Shown here: piece by piece, positions 43,440 through 55,399 of the stretch
How positions within the stretch are numbered: the first letter of the stretch is position 1
Layout: each line of letters starts with the position of its first letter
Origin: Taxillus chinensis
Taxonomy: Eukaryota; Streptophyta; Magnoliopsida; Santalales; Loranthaceae
DNA: 64,000 nt
Direction: 5' to 3'
Assembly (NCBI GenBank): GCA_023512835.1
Contig: CM042085.1
Coordinates: 33,576,312 to 33,640,311, forward strand
The notes under the pieces: generated by a model
The model's database searches: none
Seen by the model: only the letters and a program-made list of their open reading frames with translations
What the model was told of the DNA's origin: nothing
Translations under genes and position numbers: made by a program

Positions 43440-46396
43440 TGTTGGACCCCATTTTGTTCGAGTTGGACATACTAACCCCATTTGATATATATATGCCTTT
43501 TTGCCCATGCCATATACCTTGTTGAACGGGTTCTTAGAGACTCCTTGCGATTTGTACAAGATGGATGCAATGACGAACCAGGAAGCCCAAAATGGATAAC
43601 CATTGCTACAAGTCCCTGAAGTACCCCAAGACCATACCAAGGGATAAAGGAGGAAATTTGGAGAATAACGCACTTGACCGGGCTTAATTCCGATGAAAAA
43701 CGAAGAAGTTATGGCCAAAACAACTTTCGTTGGAAAAAGTCAAACCTACCAAAAGACGGTCAATGCCCCCTGGTCAAATGGCCCGAAAATGTGCACATGA
43801 GGAATAGTCGAAATATCTATTTAGGCGAATACGGGTCTTCCCAAACCATCCCTAAAAGGTCATCAATTTTTGCATTTTGGGAGAGGGTAAAAAAGGTAAT
43901 TAAAAGTTAAAAAAAAAGCTTCGAGGTTGACCGTTGACCGTTAACCTTCGACCCGACGACACTTTGACCCGTTGACCCTCGAAGCCTCGAAGCATCGAAG
44001 CCCTGAAGCATCGAAGCCTTGAAGCCTTGAAGCCTCGAAGCATCGAAGCATCAAAGCCTCGAAGCCTCGAAGCATCGAAGATTCGAAGCCTGGAACCCTG
44101 TAAACCTCCGACCTTCGACCCTCGAAGCATCAAAGCCTCGAAGCCTCCGACCTGCCGACACTCCGACCTTCGACCCTTCGACCCTTGACCTTCGAACCCT
44201 GTGAGCCTCCGACCTGCCAACACTCCTATCTTCGACCCTGCCGACACTCTCGACCGCCGACACTTCGACCTTGCCGACACTTTGACTCTTTGACTCTTTG
44301 ACCTTTGACTTTCCCTGTTTGGCCCCTCTCGCTGGCTTTCTCGCTGGCTGCTCACGGGACACGTTTTATTAGCTGGCTATTTTTGTCAGAGATGCTTTTC
44401 AACGCCTGTCTGTCACATGTGCTAGAATAAAAATTAAAAAGGACAAATCACGAGCTGCAGGTTGCTAAATCATCCGACAACGCACAGAACATGCAATTAA
44501 AAACGCTGGCATTCATAATAGAGCATTAGATGCAGCAATTAATGACAGTCCAGCCAAAATTCAGCCGGCCCTCTTTATATCCAGTCTTCTGTTCACACAA
44601 AAAGGAGGAGGAGAACACCCAGAAAGAGAAGAGGATTACGCCTGCCTTCTTCCTCGCACTAAAAAAAAAGAGAGAAGAGAGGACAATCCAAAAAAACAGA
44701 AAACGAAAAAGAGCTCTGCTATTCTGCCATCTTCACATCCAGAGTTCAGAAATTTCCCTATCCCCAGATTCTCGTAAAAAAAAAAAGAGTTCAGCAGGGA
44801 GAACGCCCAGATTATGCCCAGAGAGAGAGAACGATTCTGCCAAAAAAAAAACATTAAGGCTCTGCTATTCTGTCATTTGCCTAGTCTTCATATCCAATTC
44901 CCCGATCCCAAAAGAGGAACACCCAGATTTTCATCTCTCCCTTTCCCAAAACCAAAATCGCCCATCCTTTCCAACTCCACTTTCCCTCTTATCTCGTTCC
45001 TGCCCTCTTTTTCCCAGAAAACAAAAAAACATAAAAAGCAACTCCAGTCCTACCTTTTCCTTACGTTTCCCTCACAAAAAAAAAAAAAACAAAAACCAAA
45101 AAACAGGAAAAACCAGTCTCCAGTTCTTTTTCATGCCACTGCTTCTCACGCCTACTTTGCTTATTGCCAGCTACTAGAAAATCTTAACTTAAAAAATATC
45201 ACTCCAGTCTCCAAATACCAGGAAATCCTCTTCACAAGTCCCATTGCCAGATCTGTTGGTGCTAATTTGAGCAAGTGACTATCGGCGCAGAGACAGAGCT
45301 CAAACAGAAGACTAGTGTTGCAAGCCCCAAAGTCGATTTCGGTCTTTATTTATTCATTACTTTTCAGCTTATTTACATTGATATTTGATGTAATTCTTCA
45401 TATTTCCTTGTCTTTCTTTTTCTTTTATTGGTATGCGTTGTGTTTTCCTTGAATTTCCCTTTCCTTTGTATATGTGTATGTTGTAATATGTAAAGTATAG
45501 CAAAAAAGAAAAAAAACAAACAAACAAAGAAAAGAGAGAGAGCAAAGGGAGGCATGAAGAAAAAGAAAAGAAAGAAAAAGAGTTTGTCGTTTTGATTTAT
45601 GGATGTCACAATCACACACATCACTTTGTATGTTATTGTGTTAGTTCATAGTTTTATCCTTGCAAAAAGAAGCAAAAAAAGAGGAGAAAACGTTTTCATG
45701 ACCAAAAGGCATTGCAAAGCCAAAAGACAAAAAAACAAAAAAAAATGTTTTCAAGTCAAAAACATATTTTCACTTTTGGGATTTCCAATTTGCGCAAAAA
45801 ACAAAACAAAAACAAAATGTTTTTTTTAACAAAACACAAAAAACCAAAAAAAATGTTTTCTAACCCAAAAAACCAAAAAGGAAAGTGAAAACAAAAAAAA
45901 ACAAAAAAAAAACAAAAAAACAAAAAAAACATATTTATATTTTTTTAGGACTTCAATTTCCAAAATAAAACCAAAAACCAAAACCAACCCCTAGGATCTC
46001 ATTTTCGACTTCAAACAAAAACCCAAAACTTTTAGGACTCCCTTTAGAGATTTAGGGTAAATCAATTTTAACAATAACTTTGACAAATAACTTAGTTAAA
46101 TAAAAATTATAGACTTTTTTTAAGGAAATCTAACCAGTCGTGGCAGTGCAAATAAAATAGAAAACCTCCTCCTTCGAAAATAGATACCGAAAGGGCGCTG
46201 TAGGGGTGCTAATCCTTCCCTACACGTAACCAACTCCCGAACCTTTCTCTGATAACGCAGACCACACCTTTAAACTACTCAAAGTAGAGGGTATCCAACT
46301 GTACCCCAAAAACAGTTGGTGGTGACTCTAAATTTCTCACCATTGGTTTAGTTTGTGCCAACCCCAAACGGGCTCGGACGAAAACCAGTGATGACA
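43440..46396 (+). mobile_element. X2: solo LTR of family X (2957 bp)
   Basis: Ends TGTTGGACCCCATTTTG and CCAGTGATGACA, flanked by ATCCT at 43435-43439 and 46397-46401. It holds a TCGAAGC array (about 43918-44300), a TATA-like CTTTATATCC at about 44572-44581, A-rich simple sequence (44650-46000) and a GGTGGTGACTCTAAAT stretch near the end. No coding region. It interrupts A' between integrase and RT. Confidence 0.85.
43918..44300. repeat. TCGAAGCATCGAAGCC array in X2
   Basis: Many short units of the types CCTCGAAGCATCGAAG and CTTCGACC / CCGACACT, with no fixed period, upstream of the TATA-like box. Confidence 0.85.
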
Positions 46397-46401
46397 ATCC
46401 T

Positions 46402-47562
46402 TGCCATTGTTTAGAATATAGCAAGTACACCCGAAGATCCTTAGGTGACCAATGTTTGGTCTCTTTCCCTTCCATAATTCATAGGGTGTTTTCATGGCTC
46501 GTTTGTTAATTATAGTTCTGTTTTGTACATAACAAGCAGTGGCAACAGCTTCAGCCCATAAGGATTTTGGGAACTGAGCTCCTGTCAACATGGTTCTAGC
46601 TGCTTCAACTAAAGTTCTATTCTTTCTTTCAAGCGACTCCATTTTGTTGTGGAGTTCTAGGTGCCCGAGAAATTGTGTTGGATACCATGTTCAAGACAAA
46701 ACTCTAACATATCAGAAAATTCAAATTCCTTGCCATGATCGCTTCTAATGCATTTAATAGAAAGACTCTTAACATTAGTTATCCAATTGAAGAGTTTAAC
46801 AAGGTTTTCAAATGTTTCAGTTTTATTTTCGTGAAACATGACCCATGTATATCTGGTATAGTCATCTACTACCGCAAGGAAGTATCTTGCACTAGATAAG
46901 GAAGACACATTTATTGGTCCACATAGGTCCATGTGTAGAGTTCAAGTGGTTGTGTGATTGAGGTTTTATCCACACTCTTAAAAGAATGTTTCACTTGCTT
47001 GCCTGGTGACAATCCCTACAAGGGTGTTCTTTCTCATAAACATGCTTAGGTAAGCCCTCAACCAAATCAAGAGATGCTAATTTAGACAGTCTTGAAGTTT
47101 AAATGACCAAATCTCTTGTGCCACAACCAACTAATGTCGGTGAAGCTCTGGACGAAAAGCATATTGGTTCATTGGATTGAGCATTACCAAAGACCAATTT
47201 ATAGACATTGCCTTGTCTTTGTCCATCAGCTTTACCTCTTTGGAGATGGGGTCTACAACTGCGTGCAGTGTGCTTAGTGAACAACACTTCATAACCTTTG
47301 TCGCACAATTGACTTATGCTCAACAAGTTATGTTTAAGACCTTGAACAATGGACACATTCTGAATTGAAACGGAACCATTGGAGAGAATTCCCTTACCAA
47401 CAATCTTACCCTTTTTGTTATCCCCCGAATGTGAGAGATGAAGCTGCAACCTCCCTTACTTCACTCAACAGAGAGGCATCATCTCATCATGTGGCCATAA
47501 GGCAATCGTCCAAGATACCACTGCTGGAATTGATCTTTTGTTTCTGGTGGTTACTTTGAACT
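46402..47562 (-). pseudogene. pol: A' protease and integrase part of pol
   Basis: Continues rightward from the X2 insertion. It has integrase C-terminal and core fragments (KSLWAEAVATACYVQNRT about 46550; DDYTRYTWVMF about 46850; MDLCGPINVSS at 46930), then a GAG_pre-integrase region (47099-47449, LLSISQLCDKGYEV). The protease area near 47508 is frameshifted after YLG/D. Stops and frame changes near 46640, 46935 and 47099 break it. Confidence 0.85.
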
Positions 47563-47916
47563 TCATGTACTGTTCAGTCTTGGGGACCCAATGATGATTG
47601 GGCTTTGGGTAAGTGAAAGCTGCATGATTGACAATTTAGGTTTCCAATAAGAAGGAGCAGATTTAATTTTCCATGCTAATTTGGATGATTCATCATTAAC
47701 AATGTTAGCAGGAGTGTTCTTCGGGCTCTTTGTGGATTCTCCTTTCTTATGGTTACTCTTGGTAGCTTTTGCTAGGCACGAATTGACAATTTTCATCACA
47801 GGTTTAGGAGTTTTGTTCTTTGGTAAGGTAGTAACCGTGTGTGCCTTGTTTTCTTTTTCTATCGCAACGTGGATCGTGCAAATTTTTCGAAAAGTTTGAT
47901 CGATTGATGCCTAACT
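47563..47916 (-). pseudogene. gag: A' gag, C-terminal part
   Basis: The frame 47563-47799 gives SSKLAWKIKSAPSYWKPKL, matching the gag tail of element A. The preceding part up to 47916 is lysine-rich (KKKTRHT) and joins the section right of G2. Confidence 0.75.
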
Positions 47917-50330
47917 TCGTCATGCCCCCGAATTCCAGGGAACCCGGAACCGGGTACATGACTTCCCTTGCCCGCACCCGATAGGTCAAGGGGTTGGTGA
48001 CTAGCATCAATGGAGACCAGACCCTGGGTGTTGTCTCAAATATACAACCCCGTACAAGTTATACATCAAGGGTAATCCTGTACTTTCCCTTATATCATCA
48101 TGCATACAATGAGTCAAATAGTCATACGGACATCACATCATATAGTATGCAAATACAATCGTCCACGGACCCATATCCTGGGATATCACATAAAACAATA
48201 CGAGAATATAACCGTATCATACATCGAGTAGTGGGCGTTCTCCTGGAAGAAAGTCCTCCACTAGTCTCGGGTCACACTGAAAAGGGTAAACAACAAGTAG
48301 GGGTGAGCGACAAGCTCGTAGGGTGACCCCAAAACTCCACATCATGCAACATATATAAGTCTATACTATATGCTCGGTGTACTCGTGCATCGTGTAGTGT
48401 GCACAATGATCGGGACTCGACTGCAAACAAACATCGGGACTCGGCCTGCCCACACAGGACAACTTGTCCACGATCCTCTATGGGATCCCAGCTCAGGGCA
48501 CTCAGCCCTAGCTCCACGAGCTCAACGGCTCAACTCAGGCCTTAGCCTGTCCACAGCGCAATATGTCCGGCCACAGTCGCCACACAAGCCTGCCATCGGT
48601 GCATATGCCTGCCACGTCAACCACATAGCACCATCGGTGCATCACGGTGAGAACCCAAACAAGTCACGGAGTCCATGCCCCAATACCTCACACCAACATA
48701 CTAACATTAGTATGGCACGTCATTCTCAACATTTCTTTTAAAACTGTAGCCAGTCTTCACAAGTAAATCCTTAATCCTTGATTTATGAAGGAAGTACCCA
48801 TAGCAGCTATTTTCTTGAAATCAAAAGTCCCGGCATTGGGTTCCCATACCATAAATAAGATAATCTGATTTTTGGGGATTTTTCTGAGATGTCTAACCCC
48901 GCTTTCCAAAAATTCACCACTACGAACTTTTGGGTTTTTCCGAGATTTTACACTAAATCCCAATTTTCACATTTTGAAAGAGTGGGAATTAATTTTTCTA
49001 GTATTTTTCTTTGAATCCAAATGGGGGGTATTTCGTTATTTACATTGTAACTTAAATACTTAAATGTGTAGATGGGTATAGGTTGCAATGTAAATAGGTC
49101 CAGTCCAGGCCGTATAGTGTCCAAGTACACCGCACGAGCCGCGACTCGTAGCTCCAAAACCTGCGACTCGTAGCTGCGGAATGCGGAGCTACAGCGCGCC
49201 TCGAAGACTCAAAGCGAGGCTACGACCTTCGACCTATGAGGCTACGAACTTCGACCCTTCGACTACAAACTACGGGTCTACGAACTACGAACTACGAGGC
49301 TACGAGGCTACGAGGCTACGAACTACGAACCTTAGAGCTACGAACTATGGGGCTACGACCCTATGACCCGAACTTCGGATCTTCGTTATTTCGACCCAGA
49401 ACTCGCCTGTGCTTGTTCATCATCGTTTTTGCCTGTTCTTCGTCCGGAATCAACCCAAAGACCCCCCAAACACGCACAAACACGCATTCTACGCAATAGA
49501 TCGCGATATTTACCTCAAAATGCGTCCAGAACGCCTCTAAATCGCGCAGAGACAACAGAAACACGTATAAAATTCCAGATTTCCAGAAATCTAGATCTAA
49601 ACCTAGATTTCCATGGTTGACTTATCAACCCTCATGAAAAACACAGTTAATCAACCCCAAAATCATAGAAACATATATCCACAATGATATAAAACAGTTC
49701 TTAACCACAAATCTTATGCTAAACCATTAGATCTAACCCAAAATTTGATTTCCCCAAATTCTAGGGTTCATGCTCAATTTCATAAATCATGATAAATTCG
49801 TGCAAATCCAAAACAAGAGAGAGATAAGAAGTTCAAGGACACCTACTTGAAGTGAATCTTTGAGCTCCATGAACCCAAATCGCCCCAAATTGCCAAGGCC
49901 TCCAAGCTCTCTCTCTCAAACGCACAAACGTGAAACGTAAAGTGAAAGCTTCTTCTTTTTTTTTTTTCTGCTATTTATATTTCTGCCAGTCAACTGACCT
50001 AGTCAACCATTGACCCAGTCAATAATTAACCTCCCAACACAAAAATTGACCTCCAAGGCCCCGAACTCCAAATTGAGTCACACTATAGTCAAAACGCTCG
50101 AAATGACGAGCACAACACTAAACAGATATTATTACACCCAAATGACCGCACAAACGCAAAGTCAACCAATAAACCCCAAAAAGTCAATAATCGGGTCAAA
50201 CGGGGCCTCGACTCGAAATCGGGCCCAAGTACAGTCAAAATGCTCACATTGACGGCTACACTATCGTCCAGATAGTTACATTCCCATAGAATGGCTATCT
50301 CTCAAAACTACCCAAATATGAGTATTTACA
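47917..50330 (-). mobile_element. G2: solo LTR of the element G family
   Basis: 2414 bp. On the - strand it starts TGTAAATACTCATATTTGGG and ends CGGGGGCATGACGA, where the terminal CA is altered. Flanks TAACT (47912-47916) and TAACC (50331-50335) form an imperfect 5-bp duplication. TATA box on the - strand at 49972-49979. It contains a CTACGAACTACGAGG-rich array at about 49140-49400. No internal domain. Confidence 0.82.
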
Positions 50331-50335
50331 TAACC

Positions 50336-51611
50336 TCGATTTCTTTAACAACCTCATTCTTAAAATACTCAGGATAGAATCTGTACTGATAGGAAAGGTG
50401 TTCACCTTCACAATAGATGGGGCATTTGACAGGTTTGAGTTGAACACTCTTTCTTAAGGGTTTTGCTGGAGTGTTAAGAGGTTTCCTAGGTTTTCTAACA
50501 TATGCTAGACCGTTCTTAACCCTGCCACGAGGGACAAACTCGGGCTAGGAGGAAACAAACTTCTTTAGATGAACCTGTCTCGCACGTAGTAGTATGTCTA
50601 CTTGGGTTTGTCTCTAGAATTACTACACCCTTACCCTTGTATTGGGATGTAGAGGACAGGTTGACTAAAGGTTCAACTTTTGGTTCTATCTTAGAATCGC
50701 CGCATCATCGTCTCTGAGATGCAACAAGATCCCTGATCTTTGAGTTCGGGTGTTACCGGTTTGGGTGGACTAGTACAGCCCATTACCTCCTTTCCACAAT
50801 CAAGGAGCACACCGCTAGCGAGAACAAAACTAGCAAGACACTTGTCGCATAGGGTAAGTCCTGGGCCTTGGCTATTTGGTCTTCAGAGAAGCCTAGACCT
50901 AAGGCGAGACCTTTAACATCTGGAGTGGTCCTAAAGTGAGCTGCAATTTCGATAGAATCTTGCCACTTTTTACCGATTTTTCTTTCCTTTTCCAGGTTCG
51001 CTTTGGTTTCACTAGTTCCTTTTCAAGCCTATCGATGTCTTTATTAGCCATTTTTAGTTGTCCAGCTTTGTCCAAAAGATCATCGTGTGTGCTTCTCATC
51101 TCACTCACTTCACTCTTAATCTTCTCTCTTGTTCTTTCATAGTTATCTATAGAGTCTCTATATTCACATGAAAGCCGTTCCAGTTTAGAATAATATCTTT
51201 CTTTGTCGACTTTCATAGGGAGAAATTGTTCCTCTATGTCTTTTAGAGCTCTATAGGTATCTTTATATTCAATGTAGAGTTGTTTGTAGGTTCTTACCTT
51301 GAGGGGAGGTGAGTTGTCAGCCATGGCGCAGATAAGACCCTTTTCTTTCTTCTCTTCATCAGAAGATTCTTCTTCCTCCTCAATTTCTGTTGTTGAACTT
51401 ATTAGTGACAAGAGCCTTCTTCCTCTTGTCATCCTTCCTGCTTGAGGAGCCTTTGGTCTTCTTCTTCTCGCTCTTTGCCTCCTTTTTCCCCCCTTAGCCT
51501 TATAACGACGGTACGAAGTGGCCGGGCTTGTTGCGGTGATAACACGGCAACTTCTCCTTATCCTTTCCCTTAGAGAAGGATGAGGGTGACTGCCTTGCTT
51601 TCCTCCCGTAG
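50336..51611 (-). pseudogene. gag: A' gag, nucleocapsid and coiled-coil part
   Basis: Reading leftward from the B2 insertion: a degraded CCHC knuckle (CYHRNKPGHF, two Cys lost, about 51520-51545), an acidic EEEEESSDEEKKEK stretch, and a long charged coiled coil (frame 50899-51432, YKDTYRALKDIEEQFLPMK onward). A second Cys-rich stretch is near 50400 (QYRFYPEYFKNEV follows). The layout matches B1 gag. B2 interrupts it at 51611 and G2 at 50335. Confidence 0.78.
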
Positions 51612-52991
51612 TGTTGGATCTAACCCGGAATTTGGATAATGCTGATAAAGCCTTATGTAATTTGATCTGAGATCTTTTGTGTTTATTTGATCGTTGCAGA
51701 AGATGTGTTATTAATCCGTAGATGCACTCATGAGAGCAAAGCTAAGGACAGGATACATAATCCTGATCCGGACAAGAGTGAGTGTCGTCAAACACTTGGT
51801 AAATAACCAAGTCATCAATACATACGGAATGAGGAACATTCGTGCGGACTAAGAACTTAAAAGCTACGGATTACGGAATATGTTCCTAGTGCCTCAAACG
51901 GACTAAGTCAAACTGATGCGGAGTAAGAGTCTTGGTCAACAAGGTCACACGAAGTAAAAGATTTGATGTGGAGTTAAAACGTTAAGTCTTCCCTCAAGCG
52001 AACTAAAGTGAAGAAGACATGGAGTAAGGCATCCGAGTCTTTCATACATACGGAGTAAGGAAGTATTAATGCGGAATAAGGACACGAGTCTTTATTCGCA
52101 CGGCGTAAGGAAACTAGATGCGGAGTAAGGAATCGGGACAACTTTACTCATACGGAGTAAGGAAGCACTAGTACGGAGTAAGCATTCCGATCCCTTAGAC
52201 TCGCCCGGAGTAAGGAACTTACATACGGAGTAAGCAATTTACATACAGAGTAAGGAACTTACATGCGGAGTAAGGAAGCGCTGACACGGACTAAGGATTC
52301 CAGTACTAAACAGATACGGAGTAAGCAACCACTGACACGGAGTAAGGTTCCGAGCTTCATTAGCAACGGAGTAAGGAAAATTACACCGGACCAAGAAGAT
52401 ACTACTTCAACTCGCCGCATTTAAAGTTATCAGCTCGTGGCGTCCCGATGTAAGACAAATTTATTGAGAACCTGAAGAATCTTACACGTGGATCATCCGG
52501 ATATGTGGATACAACCTCAATTGTATTTGGGAACTCACAAATGCACTTATACTCTTCAAACCCAAGATCTTGAGCTCCACAAACCGCAGCAGTCAAGACA
52601 GAGAGATTTCCGAGGAATAGTTAGTGCTGAACGCATTCCGGAACTACAAGTTCCAAGGTTGTCTCTTAGGAATGTTTGTATAAATATTCATACTTGTATA
52701 TTTGTAAGCAAGTGCGTACGTATGCGAACTAGTCTCGAATAACTTGTGTATGCACAAGAGCTCAAAGAAATAATCTAGGCTAGTGTGTGAATCCCTTTGT
52801 AAACAGAGTGTGAGAGAGTCTTGCTTCTATTTTGTTGTATTTATCTCTTGATAATAAAGCAAAATAATTCCACTATCTGGTTATCTTCCGCAGTGATTCG
52901 ATCACTTGACTAGATTAGTGTAGTGCCTTAAGAAATAAAAGAGTTTCGATAAGAGCCTATTCACCCTCCTCTAGGCTCCAAGGGACCATCA
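51612..52991 (+). mobile_element. B2 5' LTR
   Basis: 1380 bp, TGTTGGATCTAACCC to GGGACCATCA, about 220 bp longer than the B1 LTRs because of a larger array. TATA box TATAAATA at 52679-52686. Confidence 0.95.
51823..52385. repeat. expanded CGGAGTAAGGAA array in B2 5' LTR
   Basis: More than twenty units of the ACGGAGTAAGGAA type over about 560 bp, against about fourteen over 310 bp in B1. The added block (about 51850-52020) includes extra GCGGAGTAAG and ACGAAGTAAAAG units. Confidence 0.9.
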
Positions 52992-52993
52992 AG

Positions 52994-53006
52994 TGGTATC
53001 AGAGCA
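52994..53006 (+). other. B2 primer binding site (tRNA-iMet)
   Basis: TGGTATCAGAGCA, two bases after the LTR. Confidence 0.92.
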
Positions 53007-53053
53007 AGTCTATTTGTTCAAAAGTAGAGATCCCACTCTTTTACTCTAAGCAA

Positions 53054-55347
53054 TGGCCGAAGAAAGCGATATGCTATTCAACACTCGCCTTAACTCCGAG
53101 GTGCACAAGAGCCCATCCCAAATCGAAGCAAAGTGAAAACTTCGACCCACCTCAACTGCTGCTGCCGCCGCTCCTCAACCACGAAGTTCTGGTTTTACTC
53201 TAACGAAACCGCCCAAATTCACACCTAAGCTTTTCTCCCAGTGGAAAGCTCGCATGAAGATGTTTATGGTGTGCCATGATCATTTCATGTGGCCATGTCT
53301 TCATCAGGAGATTCCAATTCCGATGACTATCGGAAAACATGGAGTTAGGAGGCCAAAGACGGATGCTGAACTTACCAACGATGAAAGAGCCTGGCAGTGT
53401 GCTAGTGAAAAGGCTCGGCTTATGTTACATCATCTTTGGATTCCGAGGCTTTCACGGATGTCCAGGGCTGCACGACAAAGAAACCTGTTTGGGATAAACC
53501 GACAATCCTCTATGAGGGGAGTCGGTCCCAAATGTAAAATGTGATATGTGCTCTCAAACGAATTTTGAGAGTTTCAATCACAAACCTGGCGAATCCCTTG
53601 AAAGCATCTATCGGAGATTCGTCAAGCTCATTCTAGAGCTAAAAACTGTCATTGAGCACTATACTCGGTCTCAAATAAATGACAAGTTCTTTCGATCCTT
53701 GCCGGATCGATACTACTCCAAGCGACTCCGGATGCAAGTCGATAAAACCGGCCATTCAACGCCCTTGAGGAAATATATGGAGAGCTTCGGACTCATGAGG
53801 TCAGATTCAAATACACTGACCGTGATGAGAAGATAGCTCGGAAAGAAAAAAGGGGTAGCTCTCAAAGCTACGGAATGCTCCAAGAATCATCAAGAGGATG
53901 ATACGAATGAGTCGAGAATTCGACTCGGATGCGAAGAGGAAATAGCTCTTCTTGTCAAATCCTTTGAACGATTCCTTCAGAAAAGTAGAAAAGGATTCAG
54001 GAAGAGGCTCCTCATCATCCAGAAGGAAGGAACGATCGGAGTCAAGCTCCCAAGAATGCTTCAACCTGGTGGGAAACCCGGTCATTGGGCGAAGGAGTGC
54101 GGATCCAAATCAAAAGTGGCCGAGAAAAGTGACAAGGTAACTCCTCGCCGTTCCACCTCGACAACAGCAAGAACAAGAGGAAGGCGTTCGTGACAAAGTA
54201 CGTTAGTGGCTCGGAAGAAGAGGAAGAATCCTCGGATGATGAGCCAACTCCTAAGCCGAACGTCGCCTCATGGCAAATATTGAGGTACCTTCTATCTCTC
54301 GAGCTCATGAGTCAATTAGAATCTCTTATTAGTGAACGTGATCATGAAAAGAATGAGAGACAAATAATTACTCAAATGTACAAAGATGTGGAAAGTCGGA
54401 ATAAACGCCTTGAATTTACTATCACTAGACTTGAAAAGGACATAGTCGACTTAGAGGAAAAGAGGCTTGGTATCATGATCTAAGACCTGAAAATCATCTA
54501 TTAAATACCAACCTAACGGGCCTAAAAGTTATTGTGAAATGACTCGAAAATGAACTGGAACAGGAAAGGGAAATAAATCGTAAGTGGATAAAATCCGGGG
54601 AAATAGCCTCTACCTTTAGGACTGATCCTAACAACATCCGAGTCAAACCTGGCCTAGGTTCGGAACCATCAACTTCCATAGCCCAAGCTACCGAGTGCCC
54701 TCCGGATTTCACCCCTAAACTAACCAACTTATATCCTGTTAGTACATCTAAACCGTTGGATGGTTTCATTTCAAGTGGCACCATAGTTTATGATTGTGGA
54801 GTCGAGGTCATATCTGCACTTCCCGAAACAAGTAGCACCGTAACTAATGATGAAGGGAAGGCCGCCGCAGCCGATAAAAACCGTAGCACCCAAAAAGAAA
54901 GGAAAGGCTAAGGTTGACGCATCTAGGGCCAAGAGCGCGTCACCCAAATGCAATGGATTAGGCCATAGGGAACAGAGTAGAAAGTCTCGAAAATCTAAGA
55001 GACTCCGTATCCCCTGTTTGTACTTCACATTATAGTGTCTGTTCCATCTCGTAGGGAAATGGGTCATTATCACTATGAATGTTGGAGTTTATCTCGATAA
55101 CCGGCTTTGTAATCAAATTCAATCCAATAAAGATTAGTTTAATAAAAGGGTTTCTTCGAGCAAAACAAAATCTAAACCTCAAAGGAGTGTCTCTCCCAAG
55201 AAAACCCAAATAAAAGAAGCGATTGAAACTAACAAGTTAAAGTCAACTTGGAGAGCTAAAAGTCCTAGCAAAATCAAATCCAGGAATGTTGAAAATATTG
55301 TTGCTCTCTCTAACCGCCCGAAACAAGTTTGGGGACCAAAAGTGTAA
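53054..55347 (+). pseudogene. gag: B2 gag, heavily frameshifted
   Basis: ATG at 53054 (MAEESDMLFNT). The capsid domain is recognisable in pieces: QWKARMKMFMVCHDHFMWPC (about 53240), NFESFNHKPGESLESIYRRF (about 53558) and SLPDRYYSKRL (about 53697). The first CCHC knuckle near 54057 keeps its last Cys but has an insertion after CFN. A coiled coil follows (54190-54483), then a basic tail and a second Cys-rich stretch broken near 55045. It ends in the same PKQVWGPKV tail with stop 55345-55347. At least eight frame changes. Collinear with B1 gag. Confidence 0.88.
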
Positions 55348-55399
55348 ACTGTTGTCTTTAGGGAGCATCTCTGGAATGCATTGCGGATCACTTGAAGTT

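Noticed and set aside
44530..45278. Overlapping 215- and 154-codon frames in X2
   Set aside because: Both run through A-rich simple sequence inside a solo LTR, have no domain, and have no counterpart in X1.
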